Shown in pieces: positions 1-8,039 of a DNA stretch of 64,000 nt (its first letter is position 1; every line of letters starts with the position of its first letter). This stretch comes from Cellvibrio sp. PSBB006 (GTDB lineage Bacteria; Pseudomonadota; Gammaproteobacteria; Pseudomonadales; Cellvibrionaceae): positions 2,912,001 through 2,976,000 of the forward strand of contig NZ_CP021382.1 in the NCBI RefSeq assembly GCF_002162135.1, read 5' to 3'. Made by a program: the position numbers and the translations under genes. The notes below the pieces were generated by a model that was not told the origin of the DNA, made no database searches, and saw only the letters and a program-made list of their open reading frames with translations.

Positions 1-1
1 A

Positions 2-181
2 CGTAACGATTTTTCCAAAGCGAGGGCTGCGATCTCCAGCGGTGCCCAAGCCGTGAGCACAGATTATTATCCCGGCGCACCCGATCCGTTGCAGTTGGGT
101 TTTGTGATTAGTTTGCAACATGGTGCGATGGCGCAATGCAATCCGGTGCGTGTTACCGCCGGTTGTCAGTTGCAGCCTTAG
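2..181 (+). CDS. C-terminal end of an unidentified protein (5' truncated)
   Basis: An open frame enters from the left edge and stops at TAG 179-181, giving the last 59 residues of a protein that begins outside the window. The tail is polar, with two cysteines close to the C-terminus (AQCNPV and GCQLQP), which would suit a secreted protein with a disulfide, but no family is recognisable. A 9-bp inverted repeat (181-189 with 232-240) follows directly and could be part of a 3' structure; there is no clear T-tract terminator. That the frame is coding is inferred from its amino-acid composition and lack of interruption. Confidence 0.5.
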   Translation, partial: RNDFSKARAAISSGAQAVSTDYYPGAPDPLQLGFVISLQHGAMAQCNPVRVTAGCQLQP

Positions 182-466
182 CGCTTCACTAACGTGAGCA
201 ACCTCGCACGCGCTAGCCGATAATTTTTATTGTGAAGCGCCCGCGTTTTTAACAGCCACTCAGTTCTTCCCCGCCTGATTTATGTGTTCCTTTTCTTTCC
301 CGGCTAACAGCACGCCGCCCGGTTGGTGAGTTACCCGGAAATTGAATCCGTACCTCTGTGATATATTTCGAACCGACAAGCCATCCCGCTCATGCTCTGA
401 TGAAGTATAAGCCGCACGCTCCGTTGTACCGGGTTCTATCCAATGTTGTTTTTCCGAGGCCCCAGC

Positions 467-2446
467 ATGCCAACCCCGTTATTAGCCTGTGACCCGCGTT
501 ACTTGAGAAGATTATCCGCGGTGCTGGGGCTATATGCCCTTATCGCCGGTGTAATCTCCCTTGGCGGTTGGGCATTTGATATTCCGCGCCTTACCGATTG
601 GCTTAACGATGGTGTTTCGATCCAACCGAATACCGCCGTGTTGATTGCGCTGGCTGGCGCAGCGGTTGTGTTTTTGCAATACGGGTATGGCAAGTTCACC
701 TTGGTGTTCGGCGGAATCGTTGCCGCCTTTGGTGGGCTCAATCTGCTGCAATACATTACCGGGGCGGATTTGGGCTTCAACCATCAGCTGCTTTTTGGTC
801 GCGAGTGGGGTCAAGCGGCTACCGTCACACCGGGCCGTTTTGGCCCACCGGCATCAATCTCGTTCGTGTTCATCGGCATCTCGCTGATGCTGCTTGGTAT
901 GCGTGACCATACGGCGCGTCGCTACGTTCCGGGTCTGGCGCTTGTCGTCCTCCTGTTGATGATGTTTTCACTCCTGGGTTACCTGTTCAATGCGCGCAAT
1001 TTTTATGCGATACCCTGGCTTTCGGCGATTGCGTTGCCCAGCGCGACCATGCTGCTGGCCTTGGCCGTGAGTGTGATCATCAGCATGCCCGACCATCAGC
1101 CCATGCTGTTGTTATGCGAACGTTCCAGTGCCGGCACCATGGCACGGACCGTCCTGCCGATTCTGGTCGTCATGATTCCGTTGGTGATCTGGCTGCGTAG
1201 TAAGGGGTATGAATATGAATTGTTTGACGTTGGTACCGGCCGCGCCTTGAGCGCCGCGCTACTCGTGCTGGGTGTTGTGGGCTTGATGTGGATCGCGCTG
1301 CTGGCACTGCGCCGGCGCGAGCAACGCGAACGCGAAGCGGATCGGCGCAAAGATGAATTTCTCGCAACCCTGGCGCATGAGCTGCGCAATCCCCTCGCCC
1401 CCATCAGCAATGCCACATCAATACTGAAACTGGCTCACGACGACCGCGAGGTCTTCGAGCGTGCAACGGGTACCATCGAGCGGCAACTTGCGCATTTGGT
1501 ACGGCTGGTTGATGACCTGCTCGATATGAGCCGCATCAGCCGTGGAAAACTGGAGCTGCGCCGCGAGCACATCGAGCTGGCGTCGGTTATCCATCAGGCC
1601 GTCGAAACCTGCCGGCCGATGGCTGAAGCTGCCGGCCAGGAAATCACCGTGACCTTACCGGCACAGCCAATTTACCTGGATGCCGACCCGGTGCGCTTGT
1701 CGCAAGTCGTGAGTAATTTGCTGAACAACGCTTCCAAGTTTGCGGGACAACGCGGCCGGATCAATCTGACCGTCAGCCTGCGCGATCGCGATGTGGAGAT
1801 AACCGTGAAAGATGACGGCATTGGCATTCCACCCGCCATGCTCAATGCCATCTTCGAGATGTTTTTGCAGGTTGATCAATCACTGGAGAGGTCACAAAGC
1901 GGATTGGGTATCGGCCTTACACTGGCCAGACGGCTGGTTGAACTTCATAACGGCCACATCGAAGCACTTAGCGAAGGGCTGGGTAAGGGAAGTGAATTTG
2001 TGGTCCGCTTGCCGGTGACGATCGATCAGACAGCGCCGATAAAAGCAGTGGACGCGGTAAACGGATCGAGCCCCAAAGGTCGCATTCTTATCGTCGATGA
2101 CAATCTGGATAGCGCGCAGAGCCTGGCCGAGGTATTGAAGATGACCGGCAATGACACCTTCGTTGCCCATGATGGCGAGGAAGCTGTCGAAGCGGCGGAA
2201 AGGCAGCGCCCCGACGTGATACTGCTGGATATCGGTTTGCCCCGCTTAAACGGCTTTGATGCCTGCCGGCGTATTCGTGCAAACCCCTGGGCGGAAAACA
2301 TTCTGATCATCGCCCTGACCGGATGGGGCCAGGAGGAAGACCGTCGCAAATCCGCCGAGGCAGGATTCGACGGTCACTTGGTGAAGCCTGTTGATATGGC
2401 TGAGCTGATGAAATTACTGGCAGGCCTGCCTCTGCGGAGCAATTGA
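467..2446 (+). CDS. Membrane hybrid histidine kinase (HisKA-HATPase-REC)
   Basis: Inner-membrane hybrid sensor kinase of 659 residues. The N-terminal ~270 residues are a run of hydrophobic segments with almost no periplasmic loop, so the sensor is probably membrane-embedded. A HisKA domain with the phospho-acceptor in LAHELRNPL (His near residue 304) follows, then a HATPase_c domain (KDDGIGIP, GLGIGL) and a C-terminal receiver from about residue 539 with LIVDDN, phospho-Asp in LLDIGLP and Lys in HLVKPVD. The receiver is the only output seen, so a separate phosphotransfer protein or regulator must exist elsewhere. An in-frame ATG lies at 443, but the ATG at 467 is preceded by GAGG seven bases upstream and is preferred. 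The stop is five bases from the stop of the convergent RidA-like gene. Ligand unknown. Confidence 0.88.
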   Translation: MPTPLLACDPRYLRRLSAVLGLYALIAGVISLGGWAFDIPRLTDWLNDGVSIQPNTAVLIALAGAAVVFLQYGYGKFTLVFGGIVAAFGGLNLLQYITGADLGFNHQLLFGREWGQAATVTPGRFGPPASISFVFIGISLMLLGMRDHTARRYVPGLALVVLLLMMFSLLGYLFNARNFYAIPWLSAIALPSATMLLALAVSVIISMPDHQPMLLLCERSSAGTMARTVLPILVVMIPLVIWLRSKGYEYELFDVGTGRALSAALLVLGVVGLMWIALLALRRREQREREADRRKDEFLATLAHELRNPLAPISNATSILKLAHDDREVFERATGTIERQLAHLVRLVDDLLDMSRISRGKLELRREHIELASVIHQAVETCRPMAEAAGQEITVTLPAQPIYLDADPVRLSQVVSNLLNNASKFAGQRGRINLTVSLRDRDVEITVKDDGIGIPPAMLNAIFEMFLQVDQSLERSQSGLGIGLTLARRLVELHNGHIEALSEGLGKGSEFVVRLPVTIDQTAPIKAVDAVNGSSPKGRILIVDDNLDSAQSLAEVLKMTGNDTFVAHDGEEAVEAAERQRPDVILLDIGLPRLNGFDACRRIRANPWAENILIIALTGWGQEEDRRKSAEAGFDGHLVKPVDMAELMKLLAGLPLRSN

Positions 2447-2451
2447 GCCCC

Positions 2452-2847
2452 CTACGCTTGCGGCACTCGTGCAATCACTTTGAGCTCGACATCAAACCCC
2501 GCTAACCAATTGACACCAATGGCGGTCCAACTCGGATAGGGTGCTGCGCCGATATTTTTTTCCCTCACGGCCATAAAGGTTTCAAATTGCGTTTCGGGAT
2601 TTGTATGGAAGCTGGTGACATCCACCACATCCTGAAATGTGCAGCCTGCGGCTTGTAAAACATTGGCAAGATTATCGAAAGCCAATTGCACCTGACGTTC
2701 GTAATCCGGCTCCGGTGTCCCATCCACCCGGCTTCCAACCTGACCGGAAACAAAAAGCAGATCACCGGATTGTATTGCGGCGGAATATTTGTGCTGTTCA
2801 TAGAGCGCATGGCGCTCAGCAGGGAAAATTGCCTGGCGTTGATTCAT
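2452..2847 (-). CDS. RidA/YjgF/YER057c-family protein
   Basis: A 131-residue RidA-superfamily protein. Canonical RidA proteins are trimeric cytosolic deaminases of reactive enamine/imine intermediates. Visible family features are the SGDLLFVSGQVG strand, the central QVQLAFDNLANVL helix and the C-terminal VELKVIARVP strand. The usual catalytic Arg of true RidA (an IRVAV-like motif) is not evident, as that stretch reads DVTSFHTN, so this is probably a divergent Rid subgroup. The frame extends upstream to 2958, but the ATG at 2847 has AGAGGA about nine bases before it and matches family length. It is divergent from a TetR gene, with two palindromic operators between them, and is probably repressed by it. 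Confidence 0.85.
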   Translation of the reverse strand: MNQRQAIFPAERHALYEQHKYSAAIQSGDLLFVSGQVGSRVDGTPEPDYERQVQLAFDNLANVLQAAGCTFQDVVDVTSFHTNPETQFETFMAVREKNIGAAPYPSWTAIGVNWLAGFDVELKVIARVPQA

Positions 2848-2926
2848 AACTGAATTCCTCTGAAGTGAGACTGGCTTACCAGTCGTATGGATACGCAATA
2901 GTTGAGATGTTGAGCCGGCCGGACTA

Positions 2927-2973
2927 ACATACGCGGCGTATGTAAAAATAGTAAACACATACGAGCCGTATGT
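2927..2973. promoter_or_regulatory. Two tandem TetR-type operators
   Basis: Two 17-bp palindromes of the form ACATACG-N3-CGTATGT lie at 2927-2943 (spacer CGG) and 2957-2973 (spacer AGC). The 7-bp arms are identical in both copies and the centres are 30 bp apart, close to three helical turns, so bound dimers would sit on the same face. They occupy the divergent promoter region of the RidA-like and TetR genes, which suggests autoregulation and control of the neighbour. Confidence 0.8.
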
Positions 2974-3007
2974 AAATCAAAAAATTGCATTTTGTTGAGA
3001 ACTTTTT

Positions 3008-3592
3008 ATGAAACGGTCCGAGAAGGTTGAGGAGACTCGCCGCAAGCTCATCCAAGCTGCACGTAAAGCTTTTGCGGAAAAGGGCTACACCGCCGCGTCG
3101 ATGGATGACATCACCGCCTCGGTGGGGCTGACGCGGGGAGCGCTCTATCACACCTTTGGGGATAAAAAAGGATTGCTGATGGCGGTGGTTGATCAAATCG
3201 ATACCGAGATGGCTTCCCGTGCCCATGCCTTGGCGGGCGAAACTGCCAGTTTGTGGGACGGTCTGGTGGCTGAGGGTGTGGCGTATATCGAGATGGCGTT
3301 GAATCCGGAGGTCCAGCGCATTGTGCTGCTGGACGGCCCGGCGGTGCTGGGCGATCCCTCGCAATGGCCAAGTCAGAATAACTGCCTCCAGATGACCATC
3401 CGCACCATCGATAAACTGATTGAGGAAGGCACCATCAAGCCCGTAAACGCCGAAGCGGCAGCACGGTTGCTCAACGGTGCGGCCTTGAATGCAGCTCTGT
3501 GGATCGCGGCCAGCGATGACCCCGAACGTGTTGTCGATAAAGCGATTGAAGCCTTTAAGTGGATGGTGGATGGGTTGCGCATCAGCCGGTGA
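3008..3592 (+). CDS. TetR/AcrR-family transcriptional repressor
   Basis: A 194-residue one-component regulator. The N-terminal helix-turn-helix is typical: KLIQAARKAFAEKGY, then the recognition region ASVGLTRGALYHTFGDK (about residues 33-49). The C-terminal ligand-binding domain is helical and not diagnostic of a ligand. The start at 3008 leaves 34 bp between the gene and the second of two paired palindromes, the natural operator. The divergent RidA-like gene is the obvious target. The 3' end overlaps the convergent DUF2182 gene by about 11 bp. Confidence 0.9.
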   Translation: MKRSEKVEETRRKLIQAARKAFAEKGYTAASMDDITASVGLTRGALYHTFGDKKGLLMAVVDQIDTEMASRAHALAGETASLWDGLVAEGVAYIEMALNPEVQRIVLLDGPAVLGDPSQWPSQNNCLQMTIRTIDKLIEEGTIKPVNAEAAARLLNGAALNAALWIAASDDPERVVDKAIEAFKWMVDGLRISR

Positions 3593-4418
3593 TCAGGTTC
3601 ATGGATCGCAGCATCATAAATACCCCCGCTCCTATAGCAATGGCTCCAATAACTCTGGCGATGCGCTCACCCGCCGGCGCGAGCCGCTCAGCGCTAATGG
3701 CGGCGGCCACGACGATCATGGCACTGAGACTCATAACACCGACCATCAACAGAACTGCTGTGTGACCTGCGCAGCAGTAACAACAGCGCAGCCCCAGGTG
3801 CAGACCGTGCCGCCAGGCAGTGTCGCTGTCAGGCCGAAGACTGGAACCCCGGTCAAGCGAGTGACGGCAGCAGTTCAGGTGGTGAATTTTCCACGGAGAA
3901 AACTGCATCGCTCCAGCAATTGCGACCACAGCACCGGCAAGCGTCGGCACCTTGCTGGCCAGTTCAGGGAGGTGCATCGCGAGCGACGCTAGCAGCACCC
4001 CCAAGGGAAAAATGACGATACCGAGCAGCGTCCACACCGCAAAATACCCAACGGCTACCCGTGCAGTCAGTCGATCAAGATGTGCGTTATCGATGCCGCC
4101 GACGGCCTGCCGGTAACGCCGCAACATTGGCATCAGCGGCGGCAACATCATCGCCACCATCATGACCACCCACATACCGAGGAATGCCGTAGCGGCGGCG
4201 AACCAGCTTTGCCCCGGCATCCGCATCCAGGTCATCGACATTGTCCAACCGCCGGGCATCGACATGCCTTCCATGGCCGACATGCTTGCACACCAGATAA
4301 CCGTCACCGCCGCGCTGGCGACAAATACCAAGGCTGCGATGATGAAAAAGCGGTGGTCGTGCACTCTTGATGGCGAGAATTCCTTTCTCGCCGTGCCAGC
4401 CATATCTACCTGGCTCAT
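3582..4418 (-). CDS. DUF2182 predicted metal-binding membrane protein
   Basis: A 278-residue polytopic inner-membrane protein of the DUF2182 family, described as predicted metal-binding. Six or seven hydrophobic segments are visible. The first external loop is strikingly Met-rich (MSAMEGMSMPGGW, MSMTWMRMPG), and WVVMMVAMMLPPLMPML is the family signature helix. A loop with HHLNCCRH and GLRCCYCCAGH carries several Cys and His residues. The pattern suggests copper or another soft metal, by composition only. An upstream in-frame start at 4445 exists, but the ATG at 4418 overlaps the TGA of the upstream DUF899 gene as ATGA, so translational coupling is likely and this start is chosen. Confidence 0.8.
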   Translation of the reverse strand: MSQVDMAGTARKEFSPSRVHDHRFFIIAALVFVASAAVTVIWCASMSAMEGMSMPGGWTMSMTWMRMPGQSWFAAATAFLGMWVVMMVAMMLPPLMPMLRRYRQAVGGIDNAHLDRLTARVAVGYFAVWTLLGIVIFPLGVLLASLAMHLPELASKVPTLAGAVVAIAGAMQFSPWKIHHLNCCRHSLDRGSSLRPDSDTAWRHGLHLGLRCCYCCAGHTAVLLMVGVMSLSAMIVVAAAISAERLAPAGERIARVIGAIAIGAGVFMMLRSMNLITG

Positions 4419-5176
4419 TGGTTGTACTCGTCGTGACGGCGCCACCAGATGCCGGTCTCGTTGCGCCCTTTCGGCGCCCGGTCGAGCCAGGGATACATGC
4501 CCCAGATACCGTCCACACCGCGCGCATAGGTGGAATAGGTGTGATAAACAACACCGTCCTCCAGCACAAACGCGCTCATGCCCGGCCGGTCGCGGGAGTA
4601 GGTCGGCGCATCCGTCCCACAGGTCGCGGCGAGCTGGTGCACCGGTTCCGGCGCCGGCATGATGTCCATCGCGTGGCCGTTGCGCTCGTAGTTGTAATCG
4701 ATCCGGCCTTCGCGTTGTTGCTGCTCGGTGAACCCCACATTAAAGTCGAAGTTGAAGTCGCCGCCAAATGAGGATGCCCAGGGAAATGACCAGCCCATGC
4801 GTTGTTTATAAGCCTGCAATGTAGCCAGCGGTGCACGGGATACCGCCATCAGGGTAACGTCATGATTGGCCAGATGGACGGTAAAACCATTGAAGCCGTC
4901 TGCCACTGCTGAACACGATGGACAGCCGGCGGTGTAATCCGGGCCAAACATAAAGTGATAGACAAGCAGCTGCGAGCGCCCCTGAAAAAGCTCAGCGAGG
5001 GACGCTTTTCCGTCGTCCGTATCAAAACGATAATCCTTATCGACCCGCACCCAGGGCAGTGCCTGCCGTTGCTGCGCCAGTTCGTCGCTGCGACGGGTCA
5101 GGGCTTTCTCTGCATCCAGCAACTCCAGACGAGCTGCCAGCCATTCTTCGCGTGTTCCAATTACGTGTGTTGTCAT
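4415..5176 (-). CDS. DUF899 thioredoxin-like protein
   Basis: A 253-residue cytosolic protein of the DUF899 family, a thioredoxin-fold group annotated as predicted dithiol-disulfide oxidoreductase. Visible features are the strand QLLVYHFMFGPDYTAGCPSC, with a CxxC-type active site followed by a helix, and the closing segment GVDGIWGMYPWLDRAPKGRNE. There is no signal peptide. A GTG nine bases upstream is possible, but the ATG at 5176 has AAGG eight bases before it. It is translationally coupled by ATGA to the DUF2182 membrane protein, so a thiol-redox protein and a Met/Cys-rich membrane protein are probably made together. Substrate unknown. Confidence 0.82.
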   Translation of the reverse strand: MTTHVIGTREEWLAARLELLDAEKALTRRSDELAQQRQALPWVRVDKDYRFDTDDGKASLAELFQGRSQLLVYHFMFGPDYTAGCPSCSAVADGFNGFTVHLANHDVTLMAVSRAPLATLQAYKQRMGWSFPWASSFGGDFNFDFNVGFTEQQQREGRIDYNYERNGHAMDIMPAPEPVHQLAATCGTDAPTYSRDRPGMSAFVLEDGVVYHTYSTYARGVDGIWGMYPWLDRAPKGRNETGIWWRRHDEYNQ

Positions 5177-5194
5177 TGCGGTCACCTTACTGTT

Positions 5195-5219
5195 GATTTG
5201 TGGTTGTGATGATTTGTGG
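5195..5219. promoter_or_regulatory. 9-bp direct repeats in a divergent promoter
   Basis: GATTTGTGG occurs at 5195-5203 and 5211-5219, 16 bp start to start, between the DUF899 gene and the divergent HTH regulator. A 6-bp inverted repeat GGTCAC/GTGACC (5180-5185 and 5220-5225) brackets them. This arrangement could be an operator for the neighbouring regulator; the assignment rests on position only. Confidence 0.35.
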
Positions 5220-5279
5220 AGTGACCTAGATTAACGGCGGATAAAAAACCCCAGGAGTAACAAGTTTGGCGGGATTGCG

Positions 5280-6500
5280 ATGGACTCATTGATTACCGGT
5301 GCGGCGCTCGCCTTGGCCAAGGGCGATCCTTTAGGCGCACTCAACCGGGTGGCACTGCGTGACGATCCTCCGGCCATGGCATTGCGCGGCATTGCCATGG
5401 CACAGCTCGGCGACCTGGAGCGGGCGAAGCTGCTGTTGCGCAACGCGGCCCGAGCCTTCGGTTCAAAACAACCTGTGGCCCGCGCGCGGTGTGTGGTTGC
5501 CGAAGCGGAGATCGCACTGGTAACGCGCGACCTGGCCTGGTCGCGCGAACGGCTGAATGCCGCGCGGCAGGTGCTCGAAGCCCACGCTGACCGGACCAAT
5601 GCCGCCTATGCCCGCCATCTCGACGTACGGCTTCTGCTCCTGTTCGGGCGTATTGACGAGGCGGAGCAAGCGCTCGATGAGCTCGACGCCACACACTTCC
5701 CGCCTGCCTTTCGCGCGCTACATGAGTTAACCCTCGCCGGGATTGCGCTACGTCGCCTCCACACCCGGGCAGCGCGCTCGGCACTCCACCGGGCCGCCGA
5801 GGCGGCGCAACAGGCAGGCATTCCCTCGTTGATGGCGGAAGTGGAAAAGGTAGCTGACGTGTTACAAACGCCCGCCGCACGGCTAGTTGGCCGCGATAAT
5901 GAACGCTTGCTGTTGCTGGAGGAGGTTGAAATCTTGCTGGCCTCGAAGGCGCTGGTTGTCGATGCGTGCCGCTATGAAATACGCAGTGAAGGTCTGGTGG
6001 TATCCCTCGCAAAGCGTCCGATTTTATTCACCCTCGCCCGCGCGTTAGGTGAAGCCTGGCCGCACGATATACCGAGAGATCAATTGATCGCCCGCGCCTT
6101 TCGCTTAAAGCTGGCCGACGAATCGCATCGCGCTCGTTTGCGTGTGGAAATCGGCAGGCTCCGCGCCGCACTGCGCCCCATTGCCGATATCAACGCAACG
6201 CCGCACGGGTTTATGCTGGTGCCCCACCGCGCGCAGGACCTTGTGGTGTTGGCGCGGCCCATCGAAGAAAAACACGGCGCCGTCCTCGCTCTCCTTGCCG
6301 ATGGTGAAGCCTGGTCCAGCTCCGCCCTTGCGCTGGTATTGGCCACCAGCCAGCGCACCGTCCAGCGCGCACTCGATGCCCTGGCAGCAACCGGTAAGGT
6401 GCAATCCTTCGGCCGTGGGCAAGCGTGCCGCTGGGTAACCTCGCCCATGCCAGCATTCACGACAACCTTGTTACTCCCCGGTCCATTGCCGAGTCACTAG
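5280..6500 (+). CDS. TPR-like and winged-helix transcriptional regulator
   Basis: A 406-residue probable regulator. Residues ~1-200 are Ala/Leu/Arg-rich paired helices resembling tetratricopeptide repeats. Residues ~235-310 (RPILFTLARALGEAWP through RARLRVEIGRLRAAL) resemble an OmpR-like winged helix as used by transcriptional activators. The last ~80 residues (SALALVLATSQRTVQRALDA) look like a second HTH. No receiver or transporter domain is present. It is divergent from the DUF899/DUF2182 pair and 36 bp upstream of a beta-propeller gene, so it may control both. The start is poorly supported: only GGCGGG precedes it, and an AGGAG lies about 24 bases upstream. Confidence 0.65.
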   Translation: MDSLITGAALALAKGDPLGALNRVALRDDPPAMALRGIAMAQLGDLERAKLLLRNAARAFGSKQPVARARCVVAEAEIALVTRDLAWSRERLNAARQVLEAHADRTNAAYARHLDVRLLLLFGRIDEAEQALDELDATHFPPAFRALHELTLAGIALRRLHTRAARSALHRAAEAAQQAGIPSLMAEVEKVADVLQTPAARLVGRDNERLLLLEEVEILLASKALVVDACRYEIRSEGLVVSLAKRPILFTLARALGEAWPHDIPRDQLIARAFRLKLADESHRARLRVEIGRLRAALRPIADINATPHGFMLVPHRAQDLVVLARPIEEKHGAVLALLADGEAWSSSALALVLATSQRTVQRALDALAATGKVQSFGRGQACRWVTSPMPAFTTTLLLPGPLPSH

Positions 6501-6536
6501 ACTGACTGCCTGTTATTCAACAATGAGGACATCACC

Positions 6537-7178
6537 ATGAAACGAACAACGGCTGAGGTTATTTGCGAGTACGGGCCCTTTCCCGGTATCGATGAAGTTG
6601 CCGGTGTTAGCTATGACGGACACCAGACCTGGTTTGCATCGGGAGACAAATTGAACGCGCTGGACCCGGAGAGCGGAAAGATCCTGCGTTCCATTGATGT
6701 GGCGGCCCATGCGGGAACCGCGTTTGATGGGCAACATCTTTTTCAGATTGCCGAAGATCGTATCCAGAAAATCGACCCGGATACCGGCGATGTACTGTCG
6801 ACAATTCCCACACCCGACGGCGGCGCGTCCGGCCTCGCCTGGGCCGAGGGTGCGCTCTGGGTAGGCCAGCACCGCAACCGCAAGATCCATCAGGTTGACC
6901 CGGCGACCGGTAAGATTCTCAGCTCCATTGAATCCAACCGCTTTGTCACCGGTGTGACCTGGGTGGACGGCGAACTGTGGCATGCCACCTGGGAAGGGGA
7001 TGAGAGCGAACTGAGGCAAGTAGATCCGCACACCGGTGAAGTTCTCAAACGGCTGGACCTGCCGACGGGGATCAACGTTTCAGGGCTTGAATCTGACGGG
7101 GGCGAGCGATTCTTTTGCGGCGGCGGAGGCAGTGGCAAGGTGCGTTCCGTGCGTCGGCCAGGCGCGACCGCAAAATAA
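6537..7178 (+). CDS. Beta-propeller protein, glutaminyl-cyclase-2/PQQ-repeat-like
   Basis: A 213-residue protein built from four or five repeats of the type LDPESGKILRSIDV, IDPDTGDVLSTIPT, VDPATGKILSSIES and VDPHTGEVLKRLDL, about 40 residues apart, each followed by a Trp-rich strand. This is a beta-propeller, closest in style to the Glu_cyclase_2 or YVTN/PQQ-like groups. No signal peptide is present, so it should be cytosolic. GAGGA lies eight bases before the ATG. It follows the TPR-HTH gene in the same direction and may be co-transcribed with it. Enzymatic activity cannot be assigned, and the chain is short for a full propeller unless it dimerises. Confidence 0.7.
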   Translation: MKRTTAEVICEYGPFPGIDEVAGVSYDGHQTWFASGDKLNALDPESGKILRSIDVAAHAGTAFDGQHLFQIAEDRIQKIDPDTGDVLSTIPTPDGGASGLAWAEGALWVGQHRNRKIHQVDPATGKILSSIESNRFVTGVTWVDGELWHATWEGDESELRQVDPHTGEVLKRLDLPTGINVSGLESDGGERFFCGGGGSGKVRSVRRPGATAK

Positions 7179-7267
7179 TCATCTGTGCTGTGTGAGCACT
7201 CGTTTGTCGGTTAAATCTTGCCAGACTGAGTGTTCCGGCCCCGAGCTTGCTATGCACTTATCGAACA

Positions 7268-7921
7268 TCACTCCGTTGAAAATGCTCTGCCCTGATATTG
7301 TGGCACCCCACCAAGCTCGGATTTCAGGCTCTCGAAAGCATCCAGGAGAACTTTGGCCATCGGCTTTCGCTGGCCGCTCTGGTTGTGCCATGTCTGGGTC
7401 GTTAACCTAGCTGCACCAATGGCCACAATAGCGACCATCCGCAGCGCCGTGCGACGTTCCGGCTGCCGCCAAACCTCACATAACGTATTGAAGAGCGCCT
7501 GTTCCTGTTCCATGTAATAGGTGTTCTTTCTTGCTAATAATGACTCGCTGGATCGCATCAGATTGTCGATAGCGGTCATCTGCTCAATGGGGTAGCGCGC
7601 GATATGTTCCACCATCACGTTGCACACCGCATCAAGCGGCAGAATATCCGGTGACACCTTCAAAATATCGGCATACAGACCTGCCCAGCTGGCGTCTTGC
7701 CAGAACAGGATGATGTCGTCCTTCGATTTGAAATACGAGAAAAAGGCACGACGAGAGATGCCGGCCTCCGCAGCAATAACGTCCAACGTTGTGCTCTCGT
7801 AACCGTTCGCGAGAAATAAACGCCATCCGGTTTCGGCGATGCGCTGGCGGGTTTCACGACGCTTGCGTTCCCGCAAGCCTTCTGCGGGCGCAGCGCCCGA
7901 AGGGGATAGGGTTCCCGACAT
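7268..7921 (-). CDS. TetR-family transcriptional repressor
   Basis: A 217-residue TetR-type repressor. The DNA-binding domain runs from RRETRQRIAETGWRLFLANG through VIAAEAGISRRAFFSYFKSK, with a recognition helix typical of the family. The C-terminal part (NLMRSSESLLARKN) is a generic ligand domain. The frame could start at 7960, but that ATG is inside the operator palindrome; the internal ATG at 7921 leaves the operators 35-68 bp upstream and is preferred. It is divergent from an SDR, hydrolase and membrane-protein operon, its likely target. Confidence 0.85.
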   Translation of the reverse strand: MSGTLSPSGAAPAEGLRERKRRETRQRIAETGWRLFLANGYESTTLDVIAAEAGISRRAFFSYFKSKDDIILFWQDASWAGLYADILKVSPDILPLDAVCNVMVEHIARYPIEQMTAIDNLMRSSESLLARKNTYYMEQEQALFNTLCEVWRQPERRTALRMVAIVAIGAARLTTQTWHNQSGQRKPMAKVLLDAFESLKSELGGVPQYQGRAFSTE

Positions 7922-7955
7922 TTCAGATAAACCTACAGATAATCTGTTGCAATTA

Positions 7956-7989
7956 TGCACTCAGTGCAACAATATATGCACTTAGTGCT
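7956..7989. promoter_or_regulatory. Two tandem TetR-type operators
   Basis: TGCACT-C-AGTGCA (7956-7968) is a perfect 13-bp palindrome. TGCACT-T-AGTGCT (7977-7989) is the same motif with one end mismatch, 21 bp downstream (two helical turns). Both lie in the divergent region between the TetR gene and the SDR operon, as expected for an autoregulated repressor controlling its neighbours. Confidence 0.78.
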
Positions 7990-8039
7990 ATTTTTTGTGC
8001 ACCTAGGTTACCCCTCTCTCCTTATCGTAGGCAACAACC

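Noticed and set aside
2884..2895. CGTAT-GG-ATACG palindrome near the RidA/TetR operators
   Set aside because: Half-sites are in inverted order compared with the two clear operators, so not counted as a third site.
3489..3992. 167-residue plus-strand frame
   Set aside because: Overlaps the end of the TetR gene and is antisense to DUF2182; composition is unlike a protein.
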